Notes: generated by a model from the sequence alone, not told the origin. DNA of 64,000 nt from Diplocarpon mali (GCA_024741835.1 JAENRP010000091.1:1-64000), one strand, 5' to 3'; counted from the first letter of the stretch, positions 11,120 through 24,600 are shown. Numbers and translations are program-made.

Positions 11120-14100
11120 TGTAATGACCGAGGATTATTTCTTCAGTGTGAATGTTAAGAACTATGTAAAGAAGCCTCTGGACTAGAACAAAGATAACAG
11201 CAGGATTACATTGAACATGGAGAGCTGCATTGATGCGGAGACCGGCTGGCGTTACTTCCAAGGAAAAGCGTGAAGCACAAAGTAATACGGAGAAAAGACC
11301 AAAGATATTTGCTAGAAAACCCCGAGAAGACCCTATATTGAGTAATATTAACGATATATATTTACCGCATGAAATGGCTTTCCCAACTCTATTGATTCCT
11401 TCGAAGAACACTTTCTGGTAGGTCGAGACAGGTGAGACCACATGGCGTGCCGTATACAGTAGCTGCAGAGATTGGCGAATGAAAACTGGATGAGAAAGAT
11501 AAGGAACAGTAGTGCAACGCACGAGATAAAGAGAGCCCGAGCTTCAGATGAAGAGATCTGCAGACGAGAGTGGAAAGTACAGGAAGGCTTGCTTGACACT
11601 GAATCACCACGGCCCGAACGAAGCGCGAGGAGGACCAACTGATTGCAATCAATGTAGAGATGCGAACCTGAACCTGAGCCTGACGTGCCTTAGCCATAGT
11701 ATTTTGTCTCCATAGCCAGCTAGAATGAAGTTGCACGAGGGATTAATCCGGATGATCTGGCCCAAGAAAACGTGCTGTACGGCATTGAGATCTAGAAGAA
11801 CCAATGGAGATTTGATGCAAGAACTCAACGACATCAGCATCAGCGTCGACATCAGCAAGCTGCTCGACAACCTCGACGAGCCCCTGTCGTAAGGGGTATC
11901 TCCGAGGTCACCACATGTTGTGTTTGCCGCTGTCTGACATCAGCAATGCAGAACTGGGGCCATTGGACTACTCGCTGGCCGGCGTTGGAGGGGCCGTCGA
12001 GTCACAGCAGTGCCTAGCATTGCAGTGTTGCATGGCATTGCCGTTGAGTGCCGGCGCGCCGCTCGAATCGAATTACTAAAGCCATCGGCCGGCGGCTGTA
12101 GTGCTCGTAATGGGTAATAAGACGAGAGAAGAAGAAATTTGCTCCCGGGGTTCCCCTTTTCCGCCCGGGCTGTGGGTGCTGTCTCCTTCAGCAAGAATTG
12201 GCACTCGTCGAGGACTTGTTTCCGCAGAGCATCAAATCAACAAATTAGATGTCGCTGCATCGCGTTGATTTCGGAGATTGGGCCACGGAGCTTGCATGAT
12301 TTGTGGGTGACCGTTTCCACATCCTGGCGAGGTCTCAAGCCTCGCTGTCTTCATGCTCTGCGACGTTTGATTTGCTTAGCAGACTTCCTTCTGCTGATAT
12401 GCATGCTCAACTGCATCTGATCAGGGCAGGATGGTGTCTGGCCAGACTTCCTCGTAGACTGTGGCAGCTGAGCGCGTCGTGAAGAGCCTGTTGAGGTTGT
12501 GGGAGACGGGTAGATTCGACGCAGTACCATGAAAGAGAGGGGTAATGATAATGGCAATCCGAGAATCAGCCCAAGCACTTCCGGTCGACTGGGGGCGCTA
12601 ACTCGGTTTTTCGCACAGCTTGGTCTATCGCGGACCAACGTCAAGTCCGCACTCATCATATTATCCACTGGCATATGTCGTGCTCCGCGGCAGATTCGTG
12701 CTCCCACTGCCAACTGCGCTGGTGCCAGTGTTACAACGAGTCGCTGAGTGTCTTGGTCCAGCGGCATCATTTATTATCGAGTTATTCAGCGTCTTCCAGG
12801 CTGCTTGATCAAGCTCAGTAAGGTGATTTATCAAGTCGCGTCAGGTTTGGCTCTTCCGTGAGCGCGCACCGGTAATACCTACCTATCCACTTCAAACTCT
12901 TCGTCGGCTCCGAACCAAAGCAAGACAAGACAACCAGCCAAATATATTTCTGGCTTTGTGTCACAGATAAAAAATGTCTCACTCATCGCCTGTCCGAGAA
13001 TGCGGCATAAGCCGTGAACTTGGGTGTGGTTCACCAACTCTCATACCCTTGATAGTTCGAATGTTCACGGTCTCGGAGTCCAGTTGCTGTTTACCATCGT
13101 GTCGAACCGTCAAATCAGGGGGATCCCCAAGTGGTGAACAGACGCCTGTTAAAATATATATAAGTGTGTACCGAGTTCCCTAAGGAGGGGGAGGCTTTGT
13201 GGGTCACTCCAGGATCTAGTTACATAAGCAGACCCTTAGAGCCTAAGGCTGCCACTGCTGCGCAACACATCGCCAATGTCTACCATTCCCTATGTAACGA
13301 TTGAGGATTCAATGCTTCCACCAGAGTTGTGACTGGTCTCCACGTTTCCCTATGCTCATAGACTGCTTTCCCCTCGATATCCGTTGCATTACATCGCACT
13401 TACTACTTCTGTAATCGGTGTCTCCAACCCCCTGTATTGCCCCGTCTCTCCTTATACTTCTCAGCTCGGGAACCTTCAAGGATGAAAATTAAATCTTCTT
13501 CGAAATACACAATCGAGCTTCGATGATCGCATATCGTTCATGTTAGGTGGTAGTTCAAGCGACAATAGTAAGGGCGAGTCAGAAAAGCAATAGCAATCAT
13601 ACAAGAATATACTAGACCGTCAGCTTAACCTCCACACTGCCACCCTTACCACGCTTTCGTCACGTATGCCCATAACGTGCTGCCCTTCATGGATCCTCGG
13701 TCCCGCTGCATCGCCATTCTCAAATCTCGAAAATCTGCTGCACGCTCCCAACCCAAAAATGGCAGTGGTTTGTCGCGTTACATCTGTGTTATGGTACTCC
13801 TTTGCTTCCTCTCGCCTGCTCCACTACATACGGCAGTCTACGAGGTTTCCTGGACCCTGAAACAGCACAACGTATACGGCACTCAGTGGTATTTGAAACT
13901 TCATGTCGGCTGTATCTTGGAGGAAGGACAAAACGGCGGGCATGCGTAACATGCCATGCAGCCACCATTTTTATTCTATCCATCTCGAGAATTGCTAATA
14001 AGCGAGTGTAGAGCAGAGAACAGTATGGCCAACGGCAACAGGGAGTACGGAAGATTTCTGGTCACCTCCGCACGTACAAATGGAGCAAGGAAATTGAAAA

Positions 14101-14593
14101 GTCTCCGCGAGCTACCTTTCCGAGTCCTTTCGCTGGACAACAGTTTCCCGGATCTCATCGTCAACCATACAAGGCCTACTGTTCAAATATGTCTCTGTTA
14201 GTGGCAACTCATGCTATTTTGAAGACTTCGCTTGCACCGTTGAGAACTCGATCGCAAAAAGAGATAAGGTACTAATGCTAAAACACACTAATAATTGTTC
14301 TATGACTTTCTAACACCAGTGTAGAAGCGCTTGTATCTTCTCCGCATATCTTCAGAGCCATTAGAGAGTTTCCTCCAACCTAGCTACCTAATGAGATCGA
14401 CCAACAGTCACGTGCCGGGTCAATATCGGTCGGAGCGGTACCCCTATCAAAAAAGAACTCCAGCGCGTCAGCCTTTCGAGCCCCCCAGCTTTTGCGCGTC
14501 CTACGACCACGACCGCACAGCACCCTCATCAACTCATCGCGTATGCTCCCTCATTCACCAATCGTCATCTCGAGCTTCTTAACCCCGTTCACA
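11120..14593. other. 3.5 kb intergenic region, no gene seen
   Basis: Upstream of the DUF4203 gene and of RIM1. All frames are short and overlap on both strands without homology I recognise. Part of the left side probably carries 5' untranslated sequence of the minus-strand gene. The only notable site is an E-box near 14409. Confidence 0.5.
14409..14414. promoter_or_regulatory. CACGTG E-box upstream of RIM1
   Basis: The palindrome CACGTG, preceded by GT (GTCACGTG), lies 180 bases before the RIM1 start codon. GTCACGTG is the classic Cbf1-type bHLH site of fungi. The site is seen; binding is inferred. Confidence 0.3.
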
Positions 14594-15162
14594 ATGTCCT
14601 CCTTCATGCTCCGCCGCGCTCTGCGCACCTCCGCCCCCATCGCCCGGACTTTCTCAACCAGCTCCCCACGCTCCTCGTTCGCGAAGATGACGATCGTTGG
14701 TAGGCTCGCAGACAGCCCCGAGCTGCAAGCTACCAGCACCGGTCAGGAGGTCCTGAAGTACGCGGTCGGCACGAGCAGCGGACGGGGTGAGAGCCAGAAG
14801 ACAAACTGGTTCAAGGTTGCGAGCTTCTTGCCCGAAGGGCCCCAGCGAGAGTTCATCACCAGCTTGGACAAGGGGTACGTTTTGAATCCATCACTCCTAC
14901 GGCACTGCCCGAGATGGCCAGGTGTATGGGGGATCGCGGCGATAGCTGCATGGGATAAGAAACAGGACTGACTGATATCTGCAGGACTCTGGTTTATGTG
15001 GAAGGCGAGGCCTCTTACAGCAAATACAGCGACAAGGATGGAAAAGAGATGCAGTCGCTGAACCTTATCCAGAGTATGCCCGCAACCCTCCTCGCCGGGT
15101 CCACAATCTGACGTTCTACAGCAAAATTCGAAGTCCTCTCCCCGAGAAAACCAGCACAGTAG
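14594..15162 (+). CDS. RIM1: Mitochondrial single-stranded DNA-binding protein (RIM1/SSB family)
   Basis: Three exons, 14594-14874, 14985-15073 and 15122-15162, encode 136 residues. Introns are GTACGT...CTGCAG and GTATGC...CTACAG. The N-terminus (about 30 residues rich in Arg and Ser, with RRALRTSAP and RTFSTSSPR) is a mitochondrial targeting sequence. The rest is an OB fold of the bacterial SSB type, with FAKMTIVGRLADSPEL at the first strand, NWFKVASF in the middle, and a DKGTLVYVEGEASY join across intron 1. The protein would coat single-stranded mitochondrial DNA during replication. Length matches the yeast Rim1 group, which lacks the acidic bacterial tail. The exon 3 stop is a TAG soon after the last strand. 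Recognition is firm. Confidence 0.92.
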
Positions 15163-17374
15163 ATTTCGCCGGCATGGATACCCGTTTGCTCTTGCCTGAA
15201 TTTTCCCTGCGTGGTTGATGCAGACTACTTTGTTCATTTTGCCGTTTGATACCTTGAAGATACTAGGAAGGTTGACATGAGAGATAGTAGGGACAATTTT
15301 CCCTGTGAGAAGTAGAGAATGAATAGATGGGTGGAGTAGGGAGGGCACTGTGTTTATTAATCACAATGAATCTCCTTGGCTCGCGCCGTTCGTCTCTCGA
15401 GTCGTCTGTTCCGGCTGCTTTGCTAGAAAGCATTGCTGAAATGGCTTCTGATACCGCCTGCTGGTGCCACATCTGTACACATTATCGACGACACGCGCTG
15501 TAATATACTAGGGAGTCCTAGCTTCAGAATGCCTGCCACTCAACTCACCAGTACACGATACGGGGATTCGTACAATCTCGATCCCAAAGAACAAGCTGCC
15601 TGCGAGGACAGCTCGAGCACCTCCAACCCCTCTCACGAAACCATCCTTGCCTTGGCGAGCGCGGTACACCATCCTCGGATGCAAGGCCTCACACGTCACG
15701 GAATCAGGCACCAAGCCCGTTCTCTCTACACCGCAGAAAAGCAGGCGACGGACCACGGCGTGTGGAGATGTAGTAGACCAGCGCGCCTGGAAAGCTATCA
15801 AGAGGGGTCTGTAGACCTGTGTCTCTTTTGGACTGGAGGATATCTACGTATCGCTCTACTTCCTTTGCAACCTTTCTCCCACCTCCCTTTTCTACTTTCC
15901 TCTCTCTCCATCCCGCGCGCGCGCTATACCCAATCGCACCACCTACCCACCTCCCCCTCAACCCCTCTCAACCCCGTGTCTTCCATGCCCGGAGCGGTTA
16001 TCCTTATCCTTATGTCCGAGTCAGGAGCGGATCAAGTGCAATACTATACTCTGTCGTGTTGTCCTATACCGTACCGTCACACGCCCTACCCCACGCGTCC
16101 GCCTCGCACGCCTCACCCCTCTCTTTCCTTCGTTATTTCTTACTTTCTTTCTACCCTTCATCGTGGATGACTCCCCCCCCTCCTCTCCACACACAGGCAT
16201 CGTATCGTGCTCCCCAGATTCTGATTGTGATGCCGATGTCATCATCCCAAGCAGTCAATCACAAGTATGAAGGAGGGTCCGCACTCCCGCGGTTCCGCAG
16301 TTGCGGGAATCAGATATACATATACATGTACGTCTAAGTACCAGGAGTAAGAGTCAAAGCCTATACGGGGAAGAGAGAGCAGGATCATCCAGGGTAGTCA
16401 GGAGGCCTTGTACAGGGATACTTCTCAACATACTCTACAAGATCGCTGGCGCGGACTCAAGGATATGCAGGTATATATCGCGACAAAGCTACGTCCCTTT
16501 GTCTTCTCTCTCCCTCTCTAACTCTTTTTGATAACTAAGAAAGAGTATTACATCTGCCTAAAAGATAGACAGATAATTGCCTTGGAGACAGGTGAGCGAC
16601 TGGTAGTCTGGGGACCTAGGCCAGGTAAGTGACAGGAGCTAAGGTCTGGACGGCATGTCCTTCTGGACGAAACTCGTAAGCGACCCTCGCTAGATCAATC
16701 AACCCCTGAGTGGAGTCGAACCCCCGCCCGCATCGCTAAGCGAGAAACGCTAAGGAAAGTAACATCAATAATAACAGCGACAACAGCGATAAAAGAGAGC
16801 CGCGTTTACGCCTTTTTATATCTGGCTCTACTAAGCACCGACAGCTATCTCTATTCCCATCACCGTAAATAATCAAAAGCCACTGTACTACTGGCACTAC
16901 TACAGTCATATTCACAATCACGTCACGTCATGATAGCACAAGGGTTTTCAGAGAAAGATAGTCGGCTGATATTCCGCCCATCGCCCACCACAGGATCAGG
17001 AATGGTCTGTTGCCCAACAAAGCCAATCCCAAGGACACGAACCCACCTCTTTCTCACCCAATCATGCTTCCCCAGAGGAGTCTCCGACTAGCCTTCCGAG
17101 GCTGGGCAGTGCGCGGGTCCTGGCATAGCCTTCTCGTCCGCCTCGTCGTCCATCTTCGCGATTCCGTATAAGACCACGATGGCTCGTGGCATCTTCACCA
17201 AGAATCCCTTGACGACCCTATCGTCCAGCTGCAGGGTGGCCCTTGCGCAGGCGCACGAGGCAGTCTAGGTCGGCCGCTCAGAACCGACCGGGGCCTCCTC
17301 GAGCCCCGGGTACTACTCACAGGTGATCGTGAAGACCTCGTTCATGGTCAGCGGCGACAGCGACCTGAGGGAGA
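15163..17374. other. Intergenic, no gene seen
   Basis: About 2.2 kb with pyrimidine-rich stretches at about 15840-16180 and no supported gene. Overlapping frames of 60-245 codons on both strands show no motif. A short tRNA-like T-arm sequence near 16712 did not extend into a full tRNA. Confidence 0.45.
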
Positions 17375-18409
17375 TCACGGAGATTTTCCAAGGCCAAGTG
17401 GAGCCTTGTTGGTCCCAACCGCCGGATTCCGCACCGCTGGTCTCCTCATACCAGCCAAATATCCGAGAATCTGGAGAAACTCTATCCGGAAAAGACCCAA
17501 GTCTCCAAGGCTTCCTAGTCCTGACCTGTCCCCAGCAGGCCCGCCCGCGGCACTCGAGGACCCGAGGATAGTGGGCCGGCCTGGGCCGACTCGTGCCTTT
17601 CCATCACCCTTCCCCTCACCCTCAGCCTCGGTTCTCGTCTTCGCCTTCTTGGAAACGACGAGACTCGGATTCTTGGCCGTTGGCGCCTTCCGCTTCCGGG
17701 AGCCGGAAAGTGCGGACGAGGGGAGCAGCGTCCTGGTCTTGGTATTGGCCTCCGTATCCGTCTTGGCGATGAGGCTATCTGAGACGGACGATGGGAGGGT
17801 CAAATCGGCAGAGACGGGCGAGCGACCACCACTCCCTTCCTTGGAAGACTGGGTGGAAGGAGCAGAAGTAGAAGTACCAGTAGCCACGACAGGCGAGCGA
17901 TCACCTTCACTAGACGAGATGACGGGGGAGGACGTGCTACTGTCCTTTGGCGGGACAACTGCCAGTGTATCACCGACAGGCTAGGCGAGAACAAGGGCGG
18001 CGGCTTTAGCCGACAACCTGGTGATCCTTGACCGCCTGGCACTACCGCTTGACGACGCCTCCCCCTTGGCCTCAGCAAGACTGTGAGAAATCTCAAGACG
18101 CCTCGCTTGAGCAGCATACTCCCGGCCGTAGAGCTTTGGATTCACTTTTTCGGCCATATCGGCTGCTGGAGGGCCGAATGCCGACACGCCAGTGAACCAT
18201 TTGCGCCGAGTCTCAGACCGGATGTAACTATAACTTGGCGGGGTGAGGTCGCTCAGGCTCGAAACCGAGGGGTCTTGTGAAGTGGTTGTGGTGGTGGTAG
18301 TGGTAGTACTGATGCTGACAGCGGGCTGAGGAATGGCGGTGGATTGCGAGATGGCAGCCGCTTGAGGCGCGGTGAGAAGGAGCTTGCTCGACGTCGAGAT
18401 GGATTGCGC
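17375..18409 (-). pseudogene. Unnamed Ser/Ala-rich open frame broken by one in-frame TAG
   Basis: On the minus strand one frame stays open from 18409 to 17375 (about 345 codons) except for a single TAG at 17983-17981. Upstream of the TAG it has a Thr run, then SETRRKWFTGVSAFGP, MAEKVNPKLYGREYAAQ and a basic stretch. Downstream it is Ser/Pro-rich with a basic SGSRKRKAP block resembling a nuclear localisation signal. No ATG opens the frame at its left end: an ATG at 18413 is in another frame, so a first exon or a later start (GTG at 18187, ATG at about 18157) is needed. The TAG is one C-to-T change from CAG. I do not recognise a family. It may be a pseudogene, or the TAG may lie in a small intron. 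Confidence 0.4.
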
Positions 18410-18413
18410 TCAT

Positions 18414-19110
18414 GGTGAATCTATAGGACTGGTGTAGGTAGTAAGAGATGGTAGGTATGGAAGGGGTCTGTAGAGAGTAGAAGATGGCATGTATCTGATA
18501 AAGGTATCGCAGCGTCGATGTAGAAGAGACCGCCTGGGTTGGGGTCGGGCAGATTGGTGTCTCGACTGGTTAGAAGGAACGACGGGAGCGACTCTGCCAC
18601 TTGCCACTTGCCACTTGCTACTCGTGATACTCTGATGTGACGAGAAGGATCCGACGACTAGTGTGGTTTAGTCGGCCCACTCTATCCTCACATGACACGG
18701 CCGAGCTTACCACGAGCGCCGCAGAGTCTGCGGAGCATCGTGGCATGTGCGAAGAAGAAAAAGGGGAACAGCCGGCCGAGGCAGGTGGGGGGCGGCGGGG
18801 GAGGTTCTCGTTCTGGCGATGACGAGATGGTGGGCGGGAAAGGGAGACTGGCCACGTGCAAGCAGCGTAGAGAACCCAGCTTGCGAGCTGAGCACGAAAA
18901 TATGGGCAGGCTCGTGTTCCGCGTAATCCACCTCATGTCAGCTGTTATCTTTGTTGACATGACATGCTTCTGGGAGCAGATGGATGATGGCATGGGGCAA
19001 GTTGGGAGATCCCAACGATTCAAATACCAGAGCTGTAGAAGTAGGAAATATTCATATTACCAAGAAAGAAGAAAGGAAGGAAGAAAAGAAGGAAAGAAAG
19101 AGAGAAAGAG

Positions 19111-19149
<39 letters not shown>

Positions 19150-19381
19150 AGGAAAGAAGGAAAGAAAACCCAAAGGTACAGCTTTGCGCTTGAAATGGTC
19201 TGGGTGAGACTGCAGCATGCAGCTCTTATTGCACGTCGGTATACCGATGCCCACGGCGGGCGTCGCACAGCGGAATGTTCGACCGGCACCAAGGTCGCTT
19301 TTCCTTCTTGAAGTTCGTGAAAGCTAAGGGCTCGGCTGATTCACCGCAGAGCCGCACCCGGAGCCCCACTCGCCGTCACCA
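18414..19381. other. Intergenic region with microsatellite
   Basis: Upstream side of the broken frame and downstream of glutathione synthetase. Apart from the purine microsatellite at 19062-19168 I see nothing supportable; long minus-strand frames here are Phe/Ser/Leu runs read from that repeat. Confidence 0.5.
19062..19168. repeat. GAAA/GGAA purine microsatellite
   Basis: About 105 bases of almost pure purine built from AAAG, AAGG and AGAG units on the plus strand, most regular (AAAG repeated) at about 19110-19150. It lies between the broken frame and the end of glutathione synthetase. Confidence 0.95.
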
Positions 19382-21136
19382 TCATACCAAGCGGCAGCTA
19401 TCCATGCTTCCGAACCCCGCAGCGACCCCGCCCTCTTCGCTCTTATCGCCCTTCGTCCGCAGCAGATACCCGGCATTCTCGTTGTGGATAACTTCTTTGG
19501 AGACCTGGTCCCAGAGACAGGTTCCATAGACCCCGAGCTCGCAAATGACGCCACCTTGCTCGAGAGCGCCGTGACGGAAGATGATGTTCTGCACTGGAGG
19601 CGGCGTGATGATTTCCATCAGAATGAATGACTTCCAATGGGATTCAGGCAGGGAGTGCAGGAACGGTGGGATTGCTGATCTGTAAATGTTGTTTCCTCCC
19701 CCCTCGCGCTGCGGCTTTAGGACGTAGTCCCGGCACTTTACAGGGTCGACGGCCATCTTCCGGGCCTCGAGACCGGCAGGCGTATCGTCCAGAGGGAAGA
19801 TATTCGTGAACGTGTTTTCTAGGCCTCGGATAGACAGCGTATCGGTTTTCATGAAGCGATTGAGAATCGAGGGGACAGAAGCAGACGTCGGCGTAGCTAG
19901 AACCTGCTGCACTTTCTTTGCGCCTGCAAGTTGGGTGAGAATTGTTGGGCACTTGATGGCATTCGAACGTTCGATCTGGAAACGTGATTTCCATGCTGAA
20001 TCATCTCGGTAATCTTCTGGCCCGTATCCTGAACGGTAATACACGACTGCAACCTCAAAGATCCTTGATGGGTTGCTTGGTGGGTGGTACAGGAGCTCCC
20101 GCTTTGGGGTATCGGCGATAGATGTCCGAGAAAGTGTTTCTTGGAATGGAAGACGGAAGACTGAGATCGGCGAGCTATTCTGCTGTAACTCATATTCTAG
20201 ATGCCGTTGGTCGAAAATGTTCCGCTCTGGATCTTGCACTACAAAAATTATGCAGCACGGGTGGGTAGTTTCGGATGCAGTGTACGCATCAAAAGCGGTA
20301 CGAAGTCCCCGTGCAAGAGACCTGGTGCTTTCGTTCTCGGGGAGTGTCAGGTCGCGAGTTGGAAGTGAGTTTTCCAGCAGAGGGTACTCGCCAAGTGCGA
20401 GATATCTTTGGCACGTCAGTAGCACGTCAGGTGGGCAGGGGAGATGTGGCTGAGACCTATGCTTCAAACCGACTTACTTGTGCAGCTTGGACGTCTGAGA
20501 AGATAGACCACCGAAAGAAGCGGCAATAGTATTGAACTCGACTTGTTTGATCGTAGGTGCAGAGTCGGCTGTCCTTTGATGCACCATGTAATCCGACCGG
20601 AACAGCCCCAGGGAGAGACTCTGCATCTTGTTAATTCACAGGCTCTTCCGGAAAAGTACAATTCATTCATACCTGAACGTAGCCTTCTTTCTTAACCTTC
20701 ACGTGTACTTGCCATAATTTAGCAATGAACTCATCGACGTCGATTATCCTACGTGAATGTCAGCCACACACACGACCAGCATTCTTCCGGCATCCCAGCT
20801 ACCCCGGGTTGTCATGATCTATACCCACTCTTGTACAATATCTCGCAGAAAATCTTCGTCTTGTGCGATCGAAGCATACAGCTCGTTATACCATGTCTGG
20901 ACAGACTTGGCCTGCTCAAAGCACACTTGAGGAAACGGGCTGGGGAACAGGGTAACGGGAACAGTTGTGGCTAGAAGACCGAGGGGATCTGCTTCACCTG
21001 TGACAACAGTAGGCGGGGGCCTTACGGCTAATCCATGAGCTATCGACCAGTCCTTGATACTTACCACCAACTGCTGAGACTCTGCGGGTGTCAAGCTCGG
21101 CGGGTAAGCCGGTTCAAGTGCTCTACTCGCTGCCAT
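19382..21136 (-). CDS. GSH2: Glutathione synthetase (eukaryotic type)
   Basis: Joins gamma-glutamylcysteine and glycine using ATP, the second step of glutathione synthesis, in the cytosol. Four exons, 21136-20829, 20748-20673, 20620-20478 and 20405-19382, give 516 residues, close to the normal size. Exon 3 carries the LGLFRSDYM and [12 protein letters not shown] substrate-site motifs. Exon 4 has the glycine-rich ATP loop [10 protein letters not shown] at about 406-415, the LRTK segment, and the C-terminal [10 protein letters not shown] loop at about 500-509, which covers the active site in this family. The ATG at 21136 follows CACC. The first intron starts with GTGGGT rather than the GTATAG three bases further on, because only the former keeps the frame into [12 protein letters not shown]. 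Divergent from the SNF2 gene, with 498 bases between start codons. Confidence 0.96.
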
Positions 21137-21634
21137 GGTGATGCCTTGTGATGTTGAACTTGGCCTCGGGTTTAAGCCTCAGGTTCATATCGGGGCTCGA
21201 CGTTGACGAATAAGGCTGATATGTCTCCCAAGAGTCGGCAATCGTGGCGCTAAGATAAGGCTTATCGGAAGACGTGCCCGCGTTTTCCACCTAAATAATT
21301 GAACTTCACCCTCGTTACCTCAACGCCGTTGCCGCCCTAGTCAAAGAGGTTTCCTGGGGGCCTCAACCTCTGTCAACATTGAAAGGATGGATGGATGAAA
21401 GAATGAAAAAATTCACCTTCTCTCTTCTGTCACTCTACTCTACTCATCCCTCCGCAGGGTTTCTCTCTTCCTTCGACATACTTGCAAAACAGCAATGTCA
21501 CCCAATCACCTCTAGTGCCCGGCTCTCGACATCGTCGCGCAAGCCTCTCTACGACTTCAAAAACATCGAGGCAAGCGCCAGGTAGACCAAAATACCGGCT
21601 CAAATAATCTTTGACCTCATACTTGACCCTTGGG
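21137..21634. promoter_or_regulatory. Shared divergent promoter of GSH2 and the SNF2 gene
   Basis: The 498 bases between the two start codons must hold both promoters. They include a pyrimidine-rich stretch near the SNF2 side (about 21416-21475) and the sequence CCGCGTTTTCCACCT at 21278-21292, which recurs exactly upstream of MED10. I saw no convincing TATA box. Confidence 0.5.
21278..21292 (+). promoter_or_regulatory. 15-base motif CCGCGTTTTCCACCT, copy 1
   Basis: Identical to positions 30953-30967. It lies 142 bases upstream of the GSH2 start and about 340 bases upstream of the SNF2 start. Function is inferred only from identity and promoter position. Confidence 0.45.
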
Positions 21635-24600
21635 ATGGCGCCCAATAACGCAGATGATCCATGGAAATGGTCAACCGACCGTCTGATCCAAGAGCTTTGC
21701 ACGAGCGATCGGTCGTGGTCACCTTCCCCTGATCTGATCTCACCCAACCCAGTCTTGTTGGAACAAGCTCTAAGAAGTCAGACAGTGACGGGAAAGGTCT
21801 TTCTGAACGTTGTTGACAACCAGGCCGTGAGGGATGATCTCGGAGTCAGCAACATGAACGAACGAATGTTCGTTCTCAGCGCAGTGTTTGAATTTCGAGA
21901 CAGAAGCACTACTTGGAACCAGAGAAGTGCGGTCTCAAATCTGAGCAATAGTCTGCGCTCTTTAGTGCAACGCTTTCCTCAGCATGCACCTGCGCCACCA
22001 ATAACCCCTCCATCTCAATCTGCTTTCGTCGATGCGCACTTTGGAGTTGCCAGACCTGCGACACACATGCCTCCCGAGAATCCCAATAGCGGGCGTGAGT
22101 TGCCCGATTTCGAGTCATCTGCTGCCAAGAGACGCAAACTAGATAATACGAAATCAAATGACGATCCTCCTCCTCACTTCGAAGAGGTGGTCTTAGCTCC
22201 AGATCATGATGCCGACGATGTAGATGCAGGGGCGCCTGTCGATGTCTTGAGTCTACAAGGCGAGGATCGCAGTCTTGAAGGCACTCCTGTTAAGGTCAAG
22301 AAGAGACTTGATCTCACGGCGCTGACGACCGAGCCACTGCAGACACTTTCCGATGGCACTAATGTACGTCGACACATTCCAACGGAAGCTGATACAGTCG
22401 CTCACCTGCTCGGCGAGGCTGTACCAGGAATCGAGCTTATGCTGGATGCCGAACTTGCCGAGGGATTTGCGTCTGATGCTGAAGAGCGTACGGAGCAAGT
22501 TGATGAAGGACCAAAGAAGTTGGTTCCTGATCTCGTCACTGCTGATATCGATGGATATAGAGGCCAGAAAGCAGCAGCCTATGAGAATATGATGGCTCAC
22601 GTTGGGCTTGGAAATCAGCACAGCCGATTCGAGGAAAAAGGCATCTCGGTCACGGATCCAAGTAACGAGGCAGAGCAGTTTCATCTTGACAGCTGTCTTT
22701 CAGCTGTACCAAATCATGAAGGTCGTGCCCAAGCAAAGGGAGGTGTCGCTACATATACTCGCACTACCAAGAAGGGTCGGGATCATCATATTCGAGGACG
22801 TTTGGCTGGTTATCTCGGCAAGGGTAAGCTACCTGTTGACGAAATATTTTATCAAGGCGTCAGCTTTGGTCAAGATGTCGATGTTGGCGACTTGACTCGC
22901 AACGACCTCGAGTGTTCAAACTACGTCGGAAGCTACAAACCTCCTCCAGGTCGTGCCATGTATGTCAACACACTCATGAGAAATTTCTTTCTGAGCAAGC
23001 ACGAGTTGAATCGGGGCTCTAGACCATCTACTGTCAATTTGAAGATCGACAAGAAAGGACAACTCGTCTCCCAGAGCTTGACCAGACTGACCAAGATCTC
23101 ACGGCCAATCTTGCCACGATTTAGAGATGACCTGTTAGCTACCGACTTGACGCGTGACGAAGAGGTTTTCACTGCGATCCGTACCTATCACGAGGGTGGC
23201 CGAGAAAGACCCGGGCTCATGGGATTCCTCCAAACCCCGTCCTTCACCTTATTCTACTCCACACTAAACGGAGAGGTCCGCGCTCGGCGTGAGAAGGTTG
23301 TAGATTGGCCGGAGCTATTGATGGGCAAGGACCTAGCGGATTACCGAGCAGAGACTGTGTTTGAAATGATTTCCAACAAACCCGAGCTCGATCCCGACTC
23401 GCTTTTAACAAGGTATGGAGACTCTAAAGGCGAAGTCAGCCTTCCAATCTTTGGAGAGTCAGACGAGGAGTACGACGATCCGGCTTTCTGGAGAGAGTAT
23501 GAACAAGAGCAAGGTATAGTTCTTCCCCAAATCCGATCGGAATCAAGGAAGACCAGAACTGCGATCACTCCTGAAGAAGTCGATGCTGCTATTGATGAAG
23601 CAATCGCGAAACTCGTTGTACAGTTTTTGAACAACAAACTCCCCAGGCTTTTGAAGACGGCCTGGCGTATTTGGCGGGAATCCCACAAGCACGACACCAA
23701 GGAAGACGACATTGCAGCTTGCCGAGCCAGAGTAGAGCATCTTGAAGATCGACTGAGAAAGCAGCGTCAGGAATTCCACCTTCTGTCGTGGTTCAAACAT
23801 GAGGAAGTCCTGGCAAAGGCATATGGTGTGTTAAATTTCCAACTTGCGTCTTCCAATGTCTTAAGACCTCGGCGATCCCAAGAGAAATTCCAGAACATGA
23901 AACATAAAACTAACAGTTATAAAGTCATGGAGTACACGGTTCTAGATCGTGAGTATGAGCTTTGGAAGATCTCTGTTCTGGGAAAAGACCTCTGTCCAAA
24001 AAAGCCGTCAAAGGTCGGCATGGCAAAATCGGGCACGGCCACAAAGTCTACTGGCAGCGCTGCTAGAGTAGCAGAATACAAATATATTGACGACGAAAGT
24101 GACGGAATGAGCGAGTTCATTGTTAATGATGCCGAGGAAGAACTTGATCGGGCGTTGGGTTCTGATACCGTTTCTGAAGACGATTCGGCGGCTTTTAACG
24201 ACGTGGAAAATTCTTACAGCACTGTACCTTCGCTCCCGATAAATTCCGCCACCGCAACACCTGAGAATGAACAATCAGATCAAGGTCAGTCAGACAGTAA
24301 TCATGCTACGCTAGAGTCCGCTGCCACACCCATCAAAAGCGGTCATGCAGATCAAGAACCAGTAGCTCTGCATGAGTCAAGTTCGGATGATAGCGAGCCC
24401 CCAGTCTCGGCTACCAGCAAGTTCAGAACACCTCGAAAGTCGGCAGCATGGACTAATAACTCTGTAACTCTTACGGGAATCATTGACTTGACAGTGGATT
24501 CGCCCCCGGAAGTTAGAGCTGTTATCGATCTGAACACACCCGAGAAGCCGTCTCCGAAGTTCAAGGTGAAATACAGTAACCCTATTCCGTACCTGGTGTC

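Noticed and set aside
15433..16170. 245-codon plus-strand frame
   Set aside because: No domain, starts without context, and is matched by similar frames on the other strand in a pyrimidine-rich region.
16702..16735. tRNA-like T-arm sequence (GAGTCGAACCC) on the minus strand
   Set aside because: No matching acceptor stem, D-arm or proper anticodon arm is found within tRNA distance, and the T-stem does not pair well.
19020..19292. Minus-strand frames made of Phe/Ser/Leu runs
   Set aside because: They are translations of the purine microsatellite, not genes.
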